This document shows, piece by piece, positions 1 to 9,600 of a DNA stretch of 64,000 nt. A model generated the notes under the pieces. The model made no database searches, was not told the origin of the DNA, and was given only the letters and a program-made list of their open reading frames with translations. The stretch's first letter is position 1, and every line of letters starts with the position of its first letter. The DNA lies in the NCBI GenBank assembly GCA_030522415.1, contig CM060118.1, positions 16,124,651 to 16,188,650 of the forward strand. Direction: 5' to 3'. Origin of the DNA: Channallabes apus (taxonomy: Eukaryota > Chordata > Actinopteri > Siluriformes > Clariidae). The position numbers and the translations under genes were made by a program.

Positions 1-125
1 TTCTTACAGGGGTGGGTTGCCAGATTGTATCTAAGCAGTTGAGGTGGAGGGCCTTACTCAACAGCCTGACATTGGAAGCATGGCAGCACTAAGTTAGCGG
101 TTCATCACCTTAACTACTAAGCATG
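1..125 (-). repeat. Degenerate tRNA-derived SINE fragment
   Basis: The stretch reads like the reverse complement of the SINE seen in good condition at 62971-63168: a 'gggccttactcaacag' block is followed by a decayed tRNA-like head. It is cut by the window edge and heavily mutated. Family assignment rests on resemblance within this window only. Confidence 0.4.
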
Positions 126-241
126 TAATCACTAGTAATATGCTGTGATATTAGAGGAATTGAAAACTTTGGGACATGCTTTTATTGGAAATAGACTAAC
201 ATTGGTGATAACAGCAATGCTGCTGTGCATTAGAATATTTA

Positions 242-3200
242 GAGTCGACACTTCGTTGTACCTTAGATAATGTAGCCCCAGCTAAAAGAAAAATTATTAG
301 AGATAAGAAACTCGCTCCCTGGTATAACGATCACACGCGCACTTTAAAACAGACTGCTCGGAAATTAGAGCGTAAATGGCATCAAACTAAATTGTTGGTA
401 TTTCAAATAGCATGGAAAGAGAGCATCCTGAACTATAGGAAAGCTCTTAGTGTAGCTAGATCAACGTATCTCTCCACTCTTATAGAAGAAAAATAAAAAT
501 AATCCTAGATTTTTATTTAATACCGTAGCCAAATTAACCAGAAATAAGACCACTACAGAAATCTCCACAACAACATCATGCAATAGTGAGGACTTCATGA
601 ACTTTTTTAATAATAAAATTGTAAATATCAGGCATAAAATTGAGGCTTTGAAACCAAACAATGTAATTGATACAGATGTTAACCTAGCCATGTCAGATTC
701 AAACCTAGAATACTTTACTCCTCTTGAAGAGAATGAACTAATTTCACTCATCTCTTCTGCAAATTCATCAACCTGTATATTAGATCCTATACCGACACAT
801 TTTCTTAAACAGATAGTACCAGTAATAACAGAACCGCTGTTGAGAATAATTAATTCCTCACTCAGCATTGGTTATGTTCCAAAATCTTTTAAAGTAGCAG
901 TTATTAAACCAATAATTAAGAAACCTGACCTCGACCCCTGTCAGCTGTCCAATTACAGGCCAATATCAAACCTCCCCTTTATCTCTAAGATTCTGGAAAA
1001 GATAGTAGCAGAGCAGCTATGCTCATATCTACATAGAAATGGCATACATGAACTGTATCAGTCAGGATTTAGGCCTCATCACAGCACAGAAACAGCACTC
1101 GTTAAAGTAGTAAATGACCTCCTATTGGCCTCTGATCAGGGTTGTGTAACTATGCTTGTATTACTCGACCTCAGTGCAGCTTTTGACACTATTGATCATG
1201 CTATTCTTCTTCACAGATTAGAAAATGTAGTAGGAATTAAGGGTACAGCCCTCTCCTGGCTCAGATCCTATTTGACCGATCGTTATCAGTATGTAGACTT
1301 AAATGGTGATTATTCTGCATGTTCTCTAGTGGAGTTTGGCGTTCCGCAGGGTTCAGTTTTAGGCCCACTGCTTTTTTCCCTTTACATGCTTCCTCTGGGC
1401 AACATAATCCGTAAGCATGGTATTAGTTTTCATTGTTATGCTGACGACACACAGCTATACGTCTCAACAAAACCTGATGAGAAAAACCATCTTACTAAAG
1501 TTGAGCAATGTGTGCAGGACATAAGAAATTGGATGCTAATTAACTTCCTTCTGCTTAATCCGGATAAGACAGAAGTTCTAGTCATAGGACCGCATACAGC
1601 TAGAAGTAAAATCTTAGATCACACCGTAACTTTAGATGGCCTTTCTGTTCCGTCAAGTGCAACAGTAAAAGACCTCAGCGTGATTATAGATTCCAGCCTT
1701 TCATTTGAAGCTCATGTAGATAATATCACCAGGATAGCATTCTTTCACCTCAGAAATATCGCCAAAATAAGAAATATATTGTCGCTAAACGATGCAGAAA
1801 AACTAGTTCATGCTTTTATCACTTCTAGGTTGGACTATTGTAATGCCTTACTGTCTGGTTGTTCAGTTAGGTGCATAAACAAGCTTCAGCTAGTCCAGAA
1901 TGCAGCAGCGAGAGTCCTCACTAGAACCAGAAGATATGAGCACATCACCCCTATCCTATCTTCACTAAATTGGCTCCCTGTGAAATTTCGCATTGATTTT
2001 AAAATACTACTCTTGACATATAAGGCATTAAATGGTCTCGCCCCGCAGTATCTGAGCGAACTGCTAGTGCCTTACGATCCGCCACGCCTACTTCGGTCAA
2101 AGGATGCAGGCTGCTTATCAGTACCGCGTATTATGAAAACTACAGCTGGGGGCAGAGCTTTTTCTTACAAAGCCCCAAAATTATGGAATAGTCTTCCAAA
2201 TAGTGTTCGGGACTCAGACACAGTCTCAGTGTTTAAGTCTAGGCTAAAAACCTATTTATTTAGCCAAGCATTTTTATAAATAAATTTGCCATAAGGTAAA
2301 GGAGCAGATCTGGGGGACTCATGGACGAAGAGTATTATGGTGAACTGGTATGTTTAGATGCTGTCTTCCTCAGTCTCATTTGATCACTCAGGTTTGTTGA
2401 CGGTGAGGTGATTGTTTGCTTTACATCTCAGGGAGCCCTCATGTTTGTGTTTCCTTCTGGCTCTCCCTTTTAGTTATGCTGTCATAGTTAGTCCTGCCGG
2501 AGTCCCTGCTTGCACTCTACAGTAAATATACATTCACATTAGACATTGTGACTGTGACCATACCTAACTGCAATCTCTCCTCCTCTTCTCTTCCTCCCCC
2601 TCTTTCTCTTTCCTCTCTCCCCCTGTCTCCCCCTTTCACTCTTTCTCTCTCTCTCTGTCGAGCTACACATGTGGTTCCTGAGCTGCCAGTGATCCAGACT
2701 CCCTCTGCCCTCCGGACCTGTCTGATCCATCCTGGTGCCCGGTTTCTGGTTGGAGGTCTCGTCGCATGGATGCCCCGTGTGTCTCTTTAGGATGCGCCTG
2801 GTGTCTGGGGATGATTCTATCTACTTAGAAGATGGTTCTGGCCTCGACTGGTGTTGTCAGCTGTTTCTCTGAGGACTTGACAATTCGATAGTTCAGGACT
2901 GGAACTTTCTACAAGTCTATCTGAGTCTCGAATAACTACTGGACTCCATTTTACATCAACTATTATAACATCAATTAACATCAACTATTATAGCTGAACC
3001 TAACACTGCATAAATGCAGATCATTTCCTGCTATCTGTTTCACCCAGATGAGGATGGGTTCCCTGTCGAGTCTGGTTCCTCTCAAGGTTTCTTCCTATTA
3101 CCATCTCAGGGAGTTTTTCCTTGCCACTGTCGCCCTCGGGCTTGCTCACCAGGGACTATCTGAACATTTTGATTCATACACATTCACATTCCATACAAAC

Positions 3201-3292
3201 TTAAATAATTCTTTTGATTGTGTAAAGCTGTTTTGAGACAATGTCAATTGTTAAAAGCGCTATACAAATAAAACTGAATTGAATTGAATTAG
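242..3292 (+). mobile_element. L2-type LINE, 5'-truncated copy
   Basis: A non-LTR retrotransposon on the plus strand. Coding similarity starts near 242 in a different frame from the main ORF. The two frames are separated by a one-base change in an A-run near 487, so the linker between endonuclease and reverse transcriptase is frameshifted, and the endonuclease itself is missing. The RT ORF follows at 597-2279. A long 3' UTR contains a pyrimidine-rich tract at 2575-2665. The end has the fish L2 tail, 'aaaagcgctatacaaat' followed by repeated 'tgaat' units up to about 3292. A related copy lies at 54340-57195. The L2 clade is inferred from the RT wording and the tail. Confidence 0.9.
597..2279 (+). 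CDS. LINE (L2-like) reverse transcriptase ORF
   Basis: An open frame of 560 residues, uninterrupted. RT blocks appear in order: the [13 protein letters not shown] block at about 119-131, the first catalytic aspartate in LDLSAAFD at about 190-197, [13 protein letters not shown] at about 248-260, and the catalytic YADD box at 281-284. The C-terminal thumb region has the [20 protein letters not shown] type of sequence common in fish L2 elements. The enzyme would copy its own RNA at a nicked target. The listed start is only the first ATG after the upstream frameshift. The native protein should begin earlier with an endonuclease that this copy lacks, so it is unlikely to act autonomously despite its open frame. 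Confidence 0.85.
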   Translation: MNFFNNKIVNIRHKIEALKPNNVIDTDVNLAMSDSNLEYFTPLEENELISLISSANSSTCILDPIPTHFLKQIVPVITEPLLRIINSSLSIGYVPKSFKVAVIKPIIKKPDLDPCQLSNYRPISNLPFISKILEKIVAEQLCSYLHRNGIHELYQSGFRPHHSTETALVKVVNDLLLASDQGCVTMLVLLDLSAAFDTIDHAILLHRLENVVGIKGTALSWLRSYLTDRYQYVDLNGDYSACSLVEFGVPQGSVLGPLLFSLYMLPLGNIIRKHGISFHCYADDTQLYVSTKPDEKNHLTKVEQCVQDIRNWMLINFLLLNPDKTEVLVIGPHTARSKILDHTVTLDGLSVPSSATVKDLSVIIDSSLSFEAHVDNITRIAFFHLRNIAKIRNILSLNDAEKLVHAFITSRLDYCNALLSGCSVRCINKLQLVQNAAARVLTRTRRYEHITPILSSLNWLPVKFRIDFKILLLTYKALNGLAPQYLSELLVPYDPPRLLRSKDAGCLSVPRIMKTTAGGRAFSYKAPKLWNSLPNSVRDSDTVSVFKSRLKTYLFSQAFL

Positions 3293-3590
3293 GCCATAAC
3301 ATACAACACACTCATGACATGTCCCCAAGTGTTTCATTCCGGACAGAGCTTCCATACTGTAGCTTACATAGCTAAATCTGAATTTTTTTGCATATTTATG
3401 ATAAATGATGATTTCAGTTCTTAAGGAAACATAGTTGACCTTGTTGATCTCTCCTTATGTGAAAAAAGTAATTTCCTCTCCTTGCTAAATCATGAATTAA
3501 CTGTAATTAACCAAATCTCTTTTTAGAAAGCTCAGTTAAATTTCACTTGCCACATTCAGGACTAATTACTACCAGACTGGTTAAATCAAG
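3293..3590. other. Unannotated AT-rich spacer
   Basis: No reading frame, RNA gene or repeat could be supported between the L2 tail and the Tc1-like remnant. Confidence 0.5.
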
Positions 3591-4397
3591 AAATCATTTA
3601 AATAGAACCTGTCTGAAAAAGTAAAGCATGCTAAAAGATCTCAAAAAGCAACACATCATGCTACGATCAAAAGAAATTCACGAACACGTATCAGTCTGGA
3701 AAAGGTTACATAGCCATTTCTAAGACTTTGAGACTCCAGCAAACCTCAGTGAGAGCTCTACAAATGGAAAAAACTTGGAATAGTGTTGACCTTCCCAGGT
3801 TGAGTGGCCTGCCAAGATTACTCCTAGAGAACAACAACAGATCATCAAGGAGCTCATAAAAGAATCCAGAATAATATGTAAAGACCTGCACTCCCTCTGT
3901 TTAAGGTCAGGGTTCATGATTGGTGCGACCATGAGTTCTATACCATTCTCACTGTACCAGAAAATCCTAAAGAAGAACATCTGGGCACCAGTTCGTGGCC
4001 TCAAGCGCACTTGGGTTATGCAGCAGGACAATGATCCGAAACACACCAGCAAGTCCACCTCTGAATGGCTCAACAAACATAATTAAATGTTTGGAGTGGC
4101 CTAGTCAAAGTGTGGACTTAAATCTGATTGACATGCTGTGGCATGACCTTAAACAGGTTAAACCCACCAATGGGGCTGAATTCAAATATTTCTGTAAGGA
4201 AGAGTGGGGAAAAAATCCTCAACAGCATTTTGAAAGACTTATTGCTAGTTATTGCAAATGCTTGACTGCAGTTGTAGCCACCAAGGGTTTGAGGCAATTA
4301 CTTTTTCAGGTTTGGACAGCTTTTTTTTCCTTAATAAATGAAATAATCAATTAAAAACTGCATTTTGTATTTACTTGGATTATGTTTGTGGATTTTC
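3591..4397 (+). mobile_element. Tc1/mariner (Tc1-like) transposon remnant
   Basis: Broken plus-strand translation gives Tc1-type transposase pieces: a segment read as VMQQDNDPKHTSKSTSEWLN near 4015-4075 (the catalytic-D neighbourhood of Tc1-like enzymes), then further decayed C-terminal wording ending near 4350. Several in-frame stops are present and the N-terminal half is much reduced. The 3' end is interrupted at 4398 by the gypsy element. Its continuation resumes at about 9601, so the Tc1 copy was there before the retrotransposon landed. Confidence 0.7.
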
Positions 4398-4803
4398 TGT
4401 CACGAACTAACCGGGATGACTAGAATGATGATCGTGCTATCTGTCACGAACAAACCGGGATGAGCAGATAGCTTTAGCAGTTAGCCCTGTAGCGTGAATG
4501 GTAAACCCAAACGCGGATAAACACGAGCGGGCAGGATAATCACGCGCTTTGTTATAAGGACTCTCACACACAATGAGCAAAGGAAAGACACAATCTAACC
4601 CTAGTCCTATAAACACACACTCAGTCTGAAAAGATAGCCAAGAAAGTGAGTACTCACAGATACGGGAACGATTCCGAAAGGATCTGGGCATAACTCAATG
4701 ACAGAGCGATGTGCGGCGCCATCTTGTTTACCTTTATGCTTTCAGGTTCGCGACCGTCTTACTTCCGGGTCCTAGTGCCGGTCGCGGCTGAGTGTGCATG
4801 ACA
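4398..4803 (-). repeat. 3' LTR of the chromovirus
   Basis: 406 bp, starting TGTCACGAAC and ending TGACA on the plus strand. It matches 9190-9595 except at 4527. The outer edge carries a local duplication: the first 22 bases recur at 4442-4463 with one mismatch. The last codons of pol (4734-4803) lie inside this LTR. Confidence 0.97.
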
Positions 4804-7800
4804 GTACCCCCCCGTCCAGGACCGACTCCGGACGGTCCAGGGGTGGAGGATACCCGGTGACGGTAGTCCCTAATGAGCCCGGAGTCGAGGATGAAGCGAG
4901 CCGGAACCCAGGACCGCTCCTCGGGGCCGTAGCCTTCCCAGTCGACCAGATACTGGGTGCCCCTGCCCCGAGGGCGCGAGTCGAGGATCCGTCGCACGGT
5001 GTAGGCGGGACCGCCGTCAATGATTCGGGGGGGAGGAGCAGGGGGGGTGGGTGGAACCATGGGTGAGGTGGTGAATGGTTTCAGCTGTGAGGTATGGAAG
5101 ACAGGGTGGATCCGGAGCGCCGCAGGCAGCTGGAGCCGGTAGGTGACAGGGTTGATCCTGAGAGTTATGCGGTATGGCCCGATGAACCTTGGTGATAACT
5201 TCTTTGACTCTGTGTGCAGGTGAAGGTTTTTGGATGATAGCCATACTTTGTCACCTACGTGGTACAATCGTCCCGGAGGGTGCCGACGGCGGTGTTGGGC
5301 CACATAGTTGGCGTTGGTGCGTCGGATGGCGAGATTGGCTTGGTGCCATAGCCGCCGGCACCGGCGAACCAACTGTTGGGCCGATGGTACATCAACCTCC
5401 GGTTCTTGGTGAGTGAACATCGGAGGCTGGAAACCATAGCACACCTCAAATGGACTCAGGTTGGTGGCTGAGGAGACGTGAAGGTTGTGTGATAATTCGG
5501 CCCACTTGAGGTAGCGGGCCCAGGAGCGCTGGCGATCCGACACGAAACATCTTAGGTAGCGCTCCAGCTGTTGGTTGGTTCGCTCCGTCTGACCGTTCGT
5601 CTGGGGGTGATAGCCAGAGGACAAACTGCAGGACGAATCGATCAGACGGCAGAAGGCCTTCCAGAACCGGGCGGTGAACTGGGGACCTCTGTCCGAGACG
5701 ATGTCCTTAGGGAACCCATGCAATCGGACTACGTGTTCCAATATCAGCTCTGCTGTGGTTTTGGCTGACGGGAGTCCGGTGAGGGCCACCAGGTGCACTG
5801 CCTTGGAGAAGCGATCCACGATGGTAAGGATGACGTCTTTTCCCTCGGAGATCGGCAGGCCCGTGATGAAGTCGACGGCAATGTGCGACCAGGGCCGACG
5901 AGGGACTGGAAGTGGTTGGAGCTCCCCCGGAGTTGGTTGGTTAGAGTCTTTGGCCCTGGCGCACACTGGGCACGCCCGGACGAACTCAGTAGCCTCCCTC
6001 CTCATCGAAGGCCACCAAAAGGCCCGTCCCACGAAGGTGAGGGTTCTCCGGGTTCCCTGGTGTCCCGCGACGGGTGAAGAATGGCCCCACTGGAGGACTT
6101 CGGGCCGGAGTTGAGTGGGGACGTAGAGCCGCCCGGGTGGCACACCTGCCGGTGCGGGTTCGGTGGCCAGTGCCTGGCGGACCCTCGTTTCCATATCCCA
6201 GTGCAGGGGTGCGATGATCCGGGTGGGTGGAAGGACAGGCACGGGCTCCGCCCGGGTCGTCTCTCGCTCGTATTGACGGGAGAGGGCGTCGGCCTTGGTG
6301 TTCTTTGACCCCGGGCGGTACGAAAGATGGAAATCGTACTGTTCGAAGAATAAGGCCCACCGTGCCTGTCGTGGGTTTAGCTGTTTGAGGTTGCGGATGG
6401 TGATGAGGTTCTGATGATCCGTCCAGACAATGAATGGCTCACTGGCACCCTGGAGCCAGTGACGCCACTCCTCCAAGGCCCACTTTATGCCCAACAGTTC
6501 ACGGTCCCCTACTCCGTATCGCTGCTGAGTGGGGTTAAATTGTTTGGAGTAAAAGCCACAGGGGTGTAGCTTTTGGTCTGGACCTCGTTGTGAGAGAACA
6601 GCGCCGGCGCCCACCTCCGACGCGTCCACCTCCACAACGAACGGTTGGCTGGCATCTGGATGGAGCAGGATGGGTGCGGTGGTGAACAGATGACAGAGTC
6701 GATGAAAAGCTGCGATGGCGGTAGGGTTGAGTCGAAAGGAACTGTTGGAGAGCCTGGTAAGGGCAGTGAGCGGTGCTGCAACTGTACTGTAGCCCCGGAT
6801 AAAGCGACGATAGAAATTCGCAAACCCGAGAAAGCGTTGGAGCTGTTTGAGTGTCCTGGGTAGGGGCCAGTGACGTACAACCTCCAGCTTCTGCGGGTCC
6901 ATGGCCACACCCTGGGGCGAGATAACAAAACCCAGGAACGTGGTGGAGTGCTCGTGAAAAGCACACTTTTCCAACTTACAGTACAGCTGGTGGGCGAGCA
7001 ATCTCTTAAGGACAGCTCGAACATGTTTTGTGTGTTCCTCGGGGGTGCGTGAGTATATTAAAATGTCATCTAGGTAGACGAACACCCATCGGCCTAGCAT
7101 GTCCCGGAGAACATCATTGATGAAGCACTGGAAGGCCGAGGGTGCGTTGCAGAGACCAAATGGAATGACCAGGCTCTCATAGTGTCCGGTGGGGGTAATG
7201 AAGGCCGTCTTCCACTCATCACCCTCTCTGATGCGCACCAAGTTGTAGGCGCTCCGGAGGTCCAACTTAGTGAACATGGTGGCACCAGAGAGGGCGTCCA
7301 GGGCTGAGTTGGTAAGAGGCAAAGGATGACGATTTCTGATGGTAATCTTGTTAAGCCCCCGATAGTCGACACACGGACGAAGTTCGCCCCCTTTTTTCTT
7401 TACAAAGAAGAACCCCGCGGCAGCCGGCGAGGAGGAGGGTCTGATGGTGCCATTTCGCAGGGCGCTGGCGACATACTCCTCCATAGCCTGGGTCTCGCTG
7501 GTAGAAAGGGAGTAGAGGTGGCCGCGGGGGGGGCTGGAGCCTGGCTGGAGTTCGATGGCTAGGTCGTAAGGTCGGTGAGGTGGTAGATGGCTGGCCCGGC
7601 GCTTGCAAAACACCTCAGCCAGGTCTCGATATGGTGGTGGAAGGGCGTGGATGTCGACGTCGGGGGCCTCGGACTCCCTGGAACACGTCCCAGCCTGGGC
7701 CTGTAGGCATAAGTCGGTGCAGGTCGGCCCCCATTGAAGGATTCGGTTCTGGGACCAGGAGATGAGTGGGTCGTGCTGTAAGAGCCAGGGGTAGCCGAGG

Positions 7801-8222
7801 ATGATGGGTGGAGAGGAGATGGGTGTAAGGTGAAATTGGATAGACTCCTGATGTTGGCCGAGGATGAGAGTGATGGGTGAAGTCTGCTGGGTGATGGGGC
7901 TGGATGAGAGGGGCCGCCCGTCGACTGAGGTGATTTTTACTGGCTGGGATAACGCCTCTATCTTTACCCCCAATCCTCTGGCATACGTTGAGTCAATGAA
8001 GTTACCCGCGGCACCAGAATCGATGAACGCGGCACTTCTGACCCGTTTGTGGCCAAGATGGAGGGTTACCTGGACCGTGAGTCGAGTCTCAGCGTTGTCG
8101 GTGGTTGCGGAGAGATGGATGATACCCGGGGAGTCTCTCCTCTCTCTCACCGGGTTTGGGCGTTTCCCGGACGGGACGGGCAGGTCGCTCGATGGTGCGC
8201 GGCTGATCCGCAGTAAGCGCAC
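4734..8222 (-). CDS. pol: Chromovirus Pol polyprotein (PR-RT-RNaseH-IN-chromodomain)
   Basis: An open frame of 1162 codons that makes the enzymes for copying and inserting the element. The protease active site DSGA is at 68-71. In the RT, D321 lies in TKLDL and the YLDD box is at 383-386. RNase H acidic residues are D533, E575 and D602, with another D at 645. The integrase zinc motif is H714, H721, C751, C754. The catalytic triad is D784, D844 and E880, with 35 residues between the last two. A chromodomain at about 1073-1122 ([17 protein letters not shown]) should read histone marks to guide insertion. The first codon of the open stretch is GTG, not ATG, and the frame overlaps gag by 76 nt in the -1 frame. 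Pol is therefore most likely made only by frameshifting at 8162-8168. The end of pol runs about 70 nt into the 3' LTR. Confidence 0.95.
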   Translation of the reverse strand: MRLLRISRAPSSDLPVPSGKRPNPVRERRDSPGIIHLSATTDNAETRLTVQVTLHLGHKRVRSAAFIDSGAAGNFIDSTYARGLGVKIEALSQPVKITSVDGRPLSSSPITQQTSPITLILGQHQESIQFHLTPISSPPIILGYPWLLQHDPLISWSQNRILQWGPTCTDLCLQAQAGTCSRESEAPDVDIHALPPPYRDLAEVFCKRRASHLPPHRPYDLAIELQPGSSPPRGHLYSLSTSETQAMEEYVASALRNGTIRPSSSPAAAGFFFVKKKGGELRPCVDYRGLNKITIRNRHPLPLTNSALDALSGATMFTKLDLRSAYNLVRIREGDEWKTAFITPTGHYESLVIPFGLCNAPSAFQCFINDVLRDMLGRWVFVYLDDILIYSRTPEEHTKHVRAVLKRLLAHQLYCKLEKCAFHEHSTTFLGFVISPQGVAMDPQKLEVVRHWPLPRTLKQLQRFLGFANFYRRFIRGYSTVAAPLTALTRLSNSSFRLNPTAIAAFHRLCHLFTTAPILLHPDASQPFVVEVDASEVGAGAVLSQRGPDQKLHPCGFYSKQFNPTQQRYGVGDRELLGIKWALEEWRHWLQGASEPFIVWTDHQNLITIRNLKQLNPRQARWALFFEQYDFHLSYRPGSKNTKADALSRQYERETTRAEPVPVLPPTRIIAPLHWDMETRVRQALATEPAPAGVPPGRLYVPTQLRPEVLQWGHSSPVAGHQGTRRTLTFVGRAFWWPSMRREATEFVRACPVCARAKDSNQPTPGELQPLPVPRRPWSHIAVDFITGLPISEGKDVILTIVDRFSKAVHLVALTGLPSAKTTAELILEHVVRLHGFPKDIVSDRGPQFTARFWKAFCRLIDSSCSLSSGYHPQTNGQTERTNQQLERYLRCFVSDRQRSWARYLKWAELSHNLHVSSATNLSPFEVCYGFQPPMFTHQEPEVDVPSAQQLVRRCRRLWHQANLAIRRTNANYVAQHRRRHPPGRLYHVGDKVWLSSKNLHLHTESKKLSPRFIGPYRITLRINPVTYRLQLPAALRIHPVFHTSQLKPFTTSPMVPPTPPAPPPRIIDGGPAYTVRRILDSRPRGRGTQYLVDWEGYGPEERSWVPARFILDSGLIRDYRHRVSSTPGPSGVGPGRGGTVMHTQPRPALGPGSKTVANLKA
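4804..4817 (-). promoter_or_regulatory. Polypurine tract of the chromovirus
   Basis: On the minus strand this reads GGACGGGGGGGTAC and abuts the TGTCATGC start of the 3' LTR. This is the expected place and composition for plus-strand DNA priming. Confidence 0.8.
8121..8168 (-). promoter_or_regulatory. -1 ribosomal frameshift signal at the gag/pol overlap
   Basis: On the minus strand the heptamer GGGAAAC (plus-strand 8162-8168) lies in the gag frame as G GGA AAC, the classic slippery form. Six nt later comes a hairpin: outer stem ACCCGG with CCGGGT (6 bp), inner stem GGAG with CTCC around an AGA loop. Slipping back one base moves ribosomes into the pol frame 15 nt before the gag stop. The same heptamer drives frameshifting in mammalian PEG10 (family knowledge). 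The frame arithmetic is direct; activity is inferred. Confidence 0.85.
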
Positions 8223-9187
8223 AGTCCCTCGCGGTAGCGTCTCTCGCGTTCCGCCACGGTCAGGGAGGCGCGCCCTAGCTGCATGGGTTCCCCGGCTCCG
8301 GTGTCAACCACGGCAGGGGGTGGAGATCCGACACGTCCAGGGAGAGCGGTGGTGACGGTGGTTGGTGGTCTTGGTACAATGCAGGCGTACGTGGGTGGTG
8401 GCGGCAGGGTTCGAGGTGCTGGCCTCGGACGGGATAGGAGGCGCTGGTCGATCCGGAGGACTAGCTGGATTAGCCCCTCCAGTGTGGCTGGGAGCTCTCG
8501 TCCGGCTAGCTCGTCTTTGATTCGATTAGCCAGCCCCTCGAAGTAGGACGTCCGGAGGGCCGCGTCTCCCCAGGAGGTCTGGATGGCGAGTGTCCGGAAC
8601 TCGGCGGTGTATTTACTCACGGACAGTCCTCCCTGCCGCAGGTGGTAGAGCTTTGTGTCGGTCTCCACCTCGCCCGCAGGATGTTCAAAGGTTAACTTGA
8701 GTTGGTGGGTGAATTCATTGTAGGAGTGCGCGGTGTCTGTGTCTGCGCGCAGGACTGCCGTGGCCCACTCTGCTGCCTGCCCTGATAGCAACGAGACGAG
8801 GAGTGCAATGCGCAGCCGGTCGGTGGAGTATTTGGTGGGATTGAACTCAAACACCAGTTCCAGAGATGTTAAAAACACACTGCATTTCCCATCCGTGCCA
8901 TCCCATTTATCTGGAAGAGCTAAAAAAACGTCAGAAGGGGGAGGGGGTGGCGGCGCCGCGACCGCCGCGGCGGGCGGGCAGCTAGCCAGCCCACCAACCG
9001 CCTCCCGGAGGCTCGCGTTCTCCTGCCTAAGCTCCGCGACCTCGCGGCGCAAGGCCGCGATGTCTTGGACACTGCGGCGCAGAGAACCGAGCTCCGCGGT
9101 TAGCGTATTGATGAGCAAGGCATGCTGGTCAACCACATCGCGGAGGCGGGCGTAATCCGCTGGGTTTACTGCTCTGGGCTCTGTCAT
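8147..9187 (-). CDS. gag: Chromovirus Gag (capsid-nucleocapsid)
   Basis: 346 residues that should build the particle packaging the element RNA. The N-terminal part (about 10-65) is rich in heptad-like Leu/Arg/Glu and may form a coiled coil. A capsid-like core from about 95 to 260 has the [20 protein letters not shown] type of start known from Sushi/PEG10-like gag proteins. A Pro-rich linker follows. A single zinc knuckle [14 protein letters not shown] (C323, C326, H331, C336; CX2CX4HX4C) is next to the C-terminus. The ATG is two bases from the LTR edge and inside the proposed primer-binding site. An in-frame stop lies upstream in the LTR (9212-9214), which supports this start. The 3' end overlaps pol. 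Confidence 0.94.
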   Translation of the reverse strand: MTEPRAVNPADYARLRDVVDQHALLINTLTAELGSLRRSVQDIAALRREVAELRQENASLREAVGGLASCPPAAAVAAPPPPPPSDVFLALPDKWDGTDGKCSVFLTSLELVFEFNPTKYSTDRLRIALLVSLLSGQAAEWATAVLRADTDTAHSYNEFTHQLKLTFEHPAGEVETDTKLYHLRQGGLSVSKYTAEFRTLAIQTSWGDAALRTSYFEGLANRIKDELAGRELPATLEGLIQLVLRIDQRLLSRPRPAPRTLPPPPTYACIVPRPPTTVTTALPGRVGSPPPAVVDTGAGEPMQLGRASLTVAERERRYREGLCAYCGSAAHHRATCPSRPGNAQTR

Positions 9188-9188
9188 T
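9178..9188 (-). promoter_or_regulatory. Proposed self-priming primer-binding site
   Basis: On the minus strand, one base past the 5' LTR, the sequence is AATGACAGAGC. Its exact complement GCTCTGTCATT occurs once in each LTR (plus-strand 9489-9499 and 4697-4707), and the bases on either side do not pair. It does not start with the TGG expected of a tRNA primer site. Tf1 and related chromoviruses are known to prime from an 11-nt 5' end of their own RNA. The match is seen; the mechanism is inferred. Confidence 0.8.
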
Positions 9189-9189
9189 C

Positions 9190-9595
9190 TGTCACGAACT
9201 AACCGGGATGACTAGAATGATGATCGTGCTATCTGTCACGAACAAACCGGGATGAGCAGATAGCTTTAGCAGTTAGCCCTGTAGCGTGAATGGTAAACCC
9301 AAACGCGGATAAACACGATCGGGCAGGATAATCACGCGCTTTGTTATAAGGACTCTCACACACAATGAGCAAAGGAAAGACACAATCTAACCCTAGTCCT
9401 ATAAACACACACTCAGTCTGAAAAGATAGCCAAGAAAGTGAGTACTCACAGATACGGGAACGATTCCGAAAGGATCTGGGCATAACTCAATGACAGAGCG
9501 ATGTGCGGCGCCATCTTGTTTACCTTTATGCTTTCAGGTTCGCGACCGTCTTACTTCCGGGTCCTAGTGCCGGTCGCGGCTGAGTGTGCATGACA
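9190..9595 (-). repeat. 5' LTR of the chromovirus
   Basis: 406 bp, identical to the other LTR but for one base. In the element's orientation it contains a short U3 (about 96 bp), then the proposed RNA start at 9499. An ETS-like CCGGAAGT and a YY1-like AAGATGGCG motif lie upstream of that start. Confidence 0.97.
9499..9529 (-). promoter_or_regulatory. Core promoter of the chromovirus (TATA-like box and start)
   Basis: The minus strand has ATAAAGG at plus-strand 9523-9529. Exactly 30 nt downstream of its first base is the G of GCTCTGTCATT (9499). That spacing suits a TATA-directed start. It also makes this 11-mer the very 5' end of the RNA, which self-priming requires. Confidence 0.65.
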
Positions 9596-9600
9596 TTTTC

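Larger units (their letters stand above)
4398..9595 (-). mobile_element. Young, apparently intact Ty3/gypsy chromovirus (Sushi-ichi type)
   Basis: A complete 5,198-bp LTR retrotransposon on the minus strand. It is bounded by 406-bp LTRs (4398-4803 and 9190-9595) that differ at one position (4527 g against 9319 t). The flanking 5-bp target duplication TTTTC (4393-4397 and 9596-9600) is exact. Inside are an open gag, an open pol with a C-terminal chromodomain, a G-rich polypurine tract, a gag/pol frameshift signal and a primer site complementary to its own LTR. Domain order is gag, PR, RT, RNase H, IN, chromodomain, as in chromoviruses. The gag resembles that of Sushi-ichi, the lineage linked to mammalian PEG10/RTL genes (family knowledge). 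It inserted into a Tc1-like remnant. No stop or frameshift was seen, so recent activity is plausible. Confidence 0.96.

Noticed and set aside
4437..4691. 84-codon frame in the chromovirus LTR, repeated at 9229-9483
   Set aside because: It lies inside LTR sequence and is duplicated only because the LTR is; no domain and no sign of coding use.
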